Shown here piece by piece: positions 63,869 to 64,000 of a stretch of 64,000 nucleotides of DNA; the stretch's first letter is position 1; each line of letters opens with the position of its first letter. The notes beneath the pieces are model-generated. The model was given only the letters and a program-made list of their open reading frames with translations. It ran no database searches and was not told the origin of the DNA. The position numbers and the translations under genes are program-made. This DNA comes from Flavobacterium sp. AED (GTDB taxonomy: Bacteria > Bacteroidota > Bacteroidia > Flavobacteriales > Flavobacteriaceae). Location of the stretch: assembly GCF_000812945.1 (NCBI RefSeq), contig NZ_JSYM01000001.1, positions 868,001 through 932,000 of the forward strand. Direction: 5' to 3'.

Positions 63869-64000
63869 ATGAAACAAGTAGTACTCTTTTTACTCTTTTC
63901 TATTTCAGTATTTTCTCAAAAAACAACACTCCCTTTCGATTCAAACAAATTAGGAAGCCGGGAAATCACAATTGGATTACCGCCGTCCTATGAGAAAAAT
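63869..64000 (+). CDS. Exported esterase-like protein (truncated by the window end)
   Basis: 44 codons are visible from ATG 63869 to the window edge. A signal peptide (MKQVVLFLLFSISVFSQ) is followed by DSNKLGSREITIGLPPSYEK, which resembles the start of the putative-esterase (Esterase D/Fes-like, alpha/beta hydrolase) family, where a REITIxLPPSY strand precedes the KYPVLY motif. The catalytic residues lie outside the window. It is 126 bp after panD and probably a separate transcription unit. Confidence 0.6.
   Translation, partial: MKQVVLFLLFSISVFSQKTTLPFDSNKLGSREITIGLPPSYEKN

Overview
The window is chromosomal DNA from a Flavobacterium-like member of the Bacteroidota. The evidence is low GC, TAnnTTTG-type promoter elements without Shine-Dalgarno leaders, type IX secretion (PorQ and cargo with C-terminal sorting domains), TonB/CarboxypepD_reg receptors, a split atpD-atpC pair, and flavobacterial gene neighbourhoods (porQ-cmk, GT5/DUF4270/glmS, bioF-bioD-bioA-ketosynthase). 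I saw no rRNA, tRNA, insertion sequence, prophage or CRISPR array.

Layout. 1-3265: truncated DUF1697 gene, exported DUF2059 protein, recG. 3572-10027: RND tripartite efflux operon ending in a bestrophin-like channel. 10291-14372: unknown lipoprotein, AraC-type regulator, and a convergent aldehyde dehydrogenase-DUF779 unit. 14637-18899: pheT, fasciclin protein, CDF metal transporter. 18972-32204, mostly minus strand: T9SS delta-60-repeat protein, rpsA, NupG-like transporter, porQ-cmk, lon, UMF1 transporter. 32412-39350: M48 lipoprotein protease, a chimeric junction joining the 3' end of a GH31 glucosidase to a truncated surface-protein gene, and an intact giant T9SS protein. 39866-44715: recX and the biotin operon with a ketosynthase. 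45012-51091: small exported protein, two outer-membrane barrels, a vanadium-haloperoxidase-like lipoprotein, a DoxX-like membrane protein and a GNAT enzyme. 51143-57693: atpD-atpC and a TonB receptor/SGNH lipoprotein pair. 58054-64000: GT5-like/DUF4270/glmS operon, divergent panC-panD, and the start of an exported esterase.

How the parts fit. Most of the window is housekeeping: translation (pheT, rpsA), protein quality control (lon), DNA repair (recG, recX), ATP synthesis, biotin, pantothenate and hexosamine synthesis. The accessory layer is envelope-centred: efflux, T9SS surface proteins, TonB-linked lipolysis and the exported haloperoxidase-like cluster. The best leads for new biology are the haloperoxidase/barrel operon, the ketosynthase in the biotin operon, and the half-size starch-synthase-like protein with DUF4270. 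At DNA level these are the tandem 22-bp palindromes before the DUF2059 gene, several short dispersed-looking repeats inside operons, and the gene-fusion scar near 33723.
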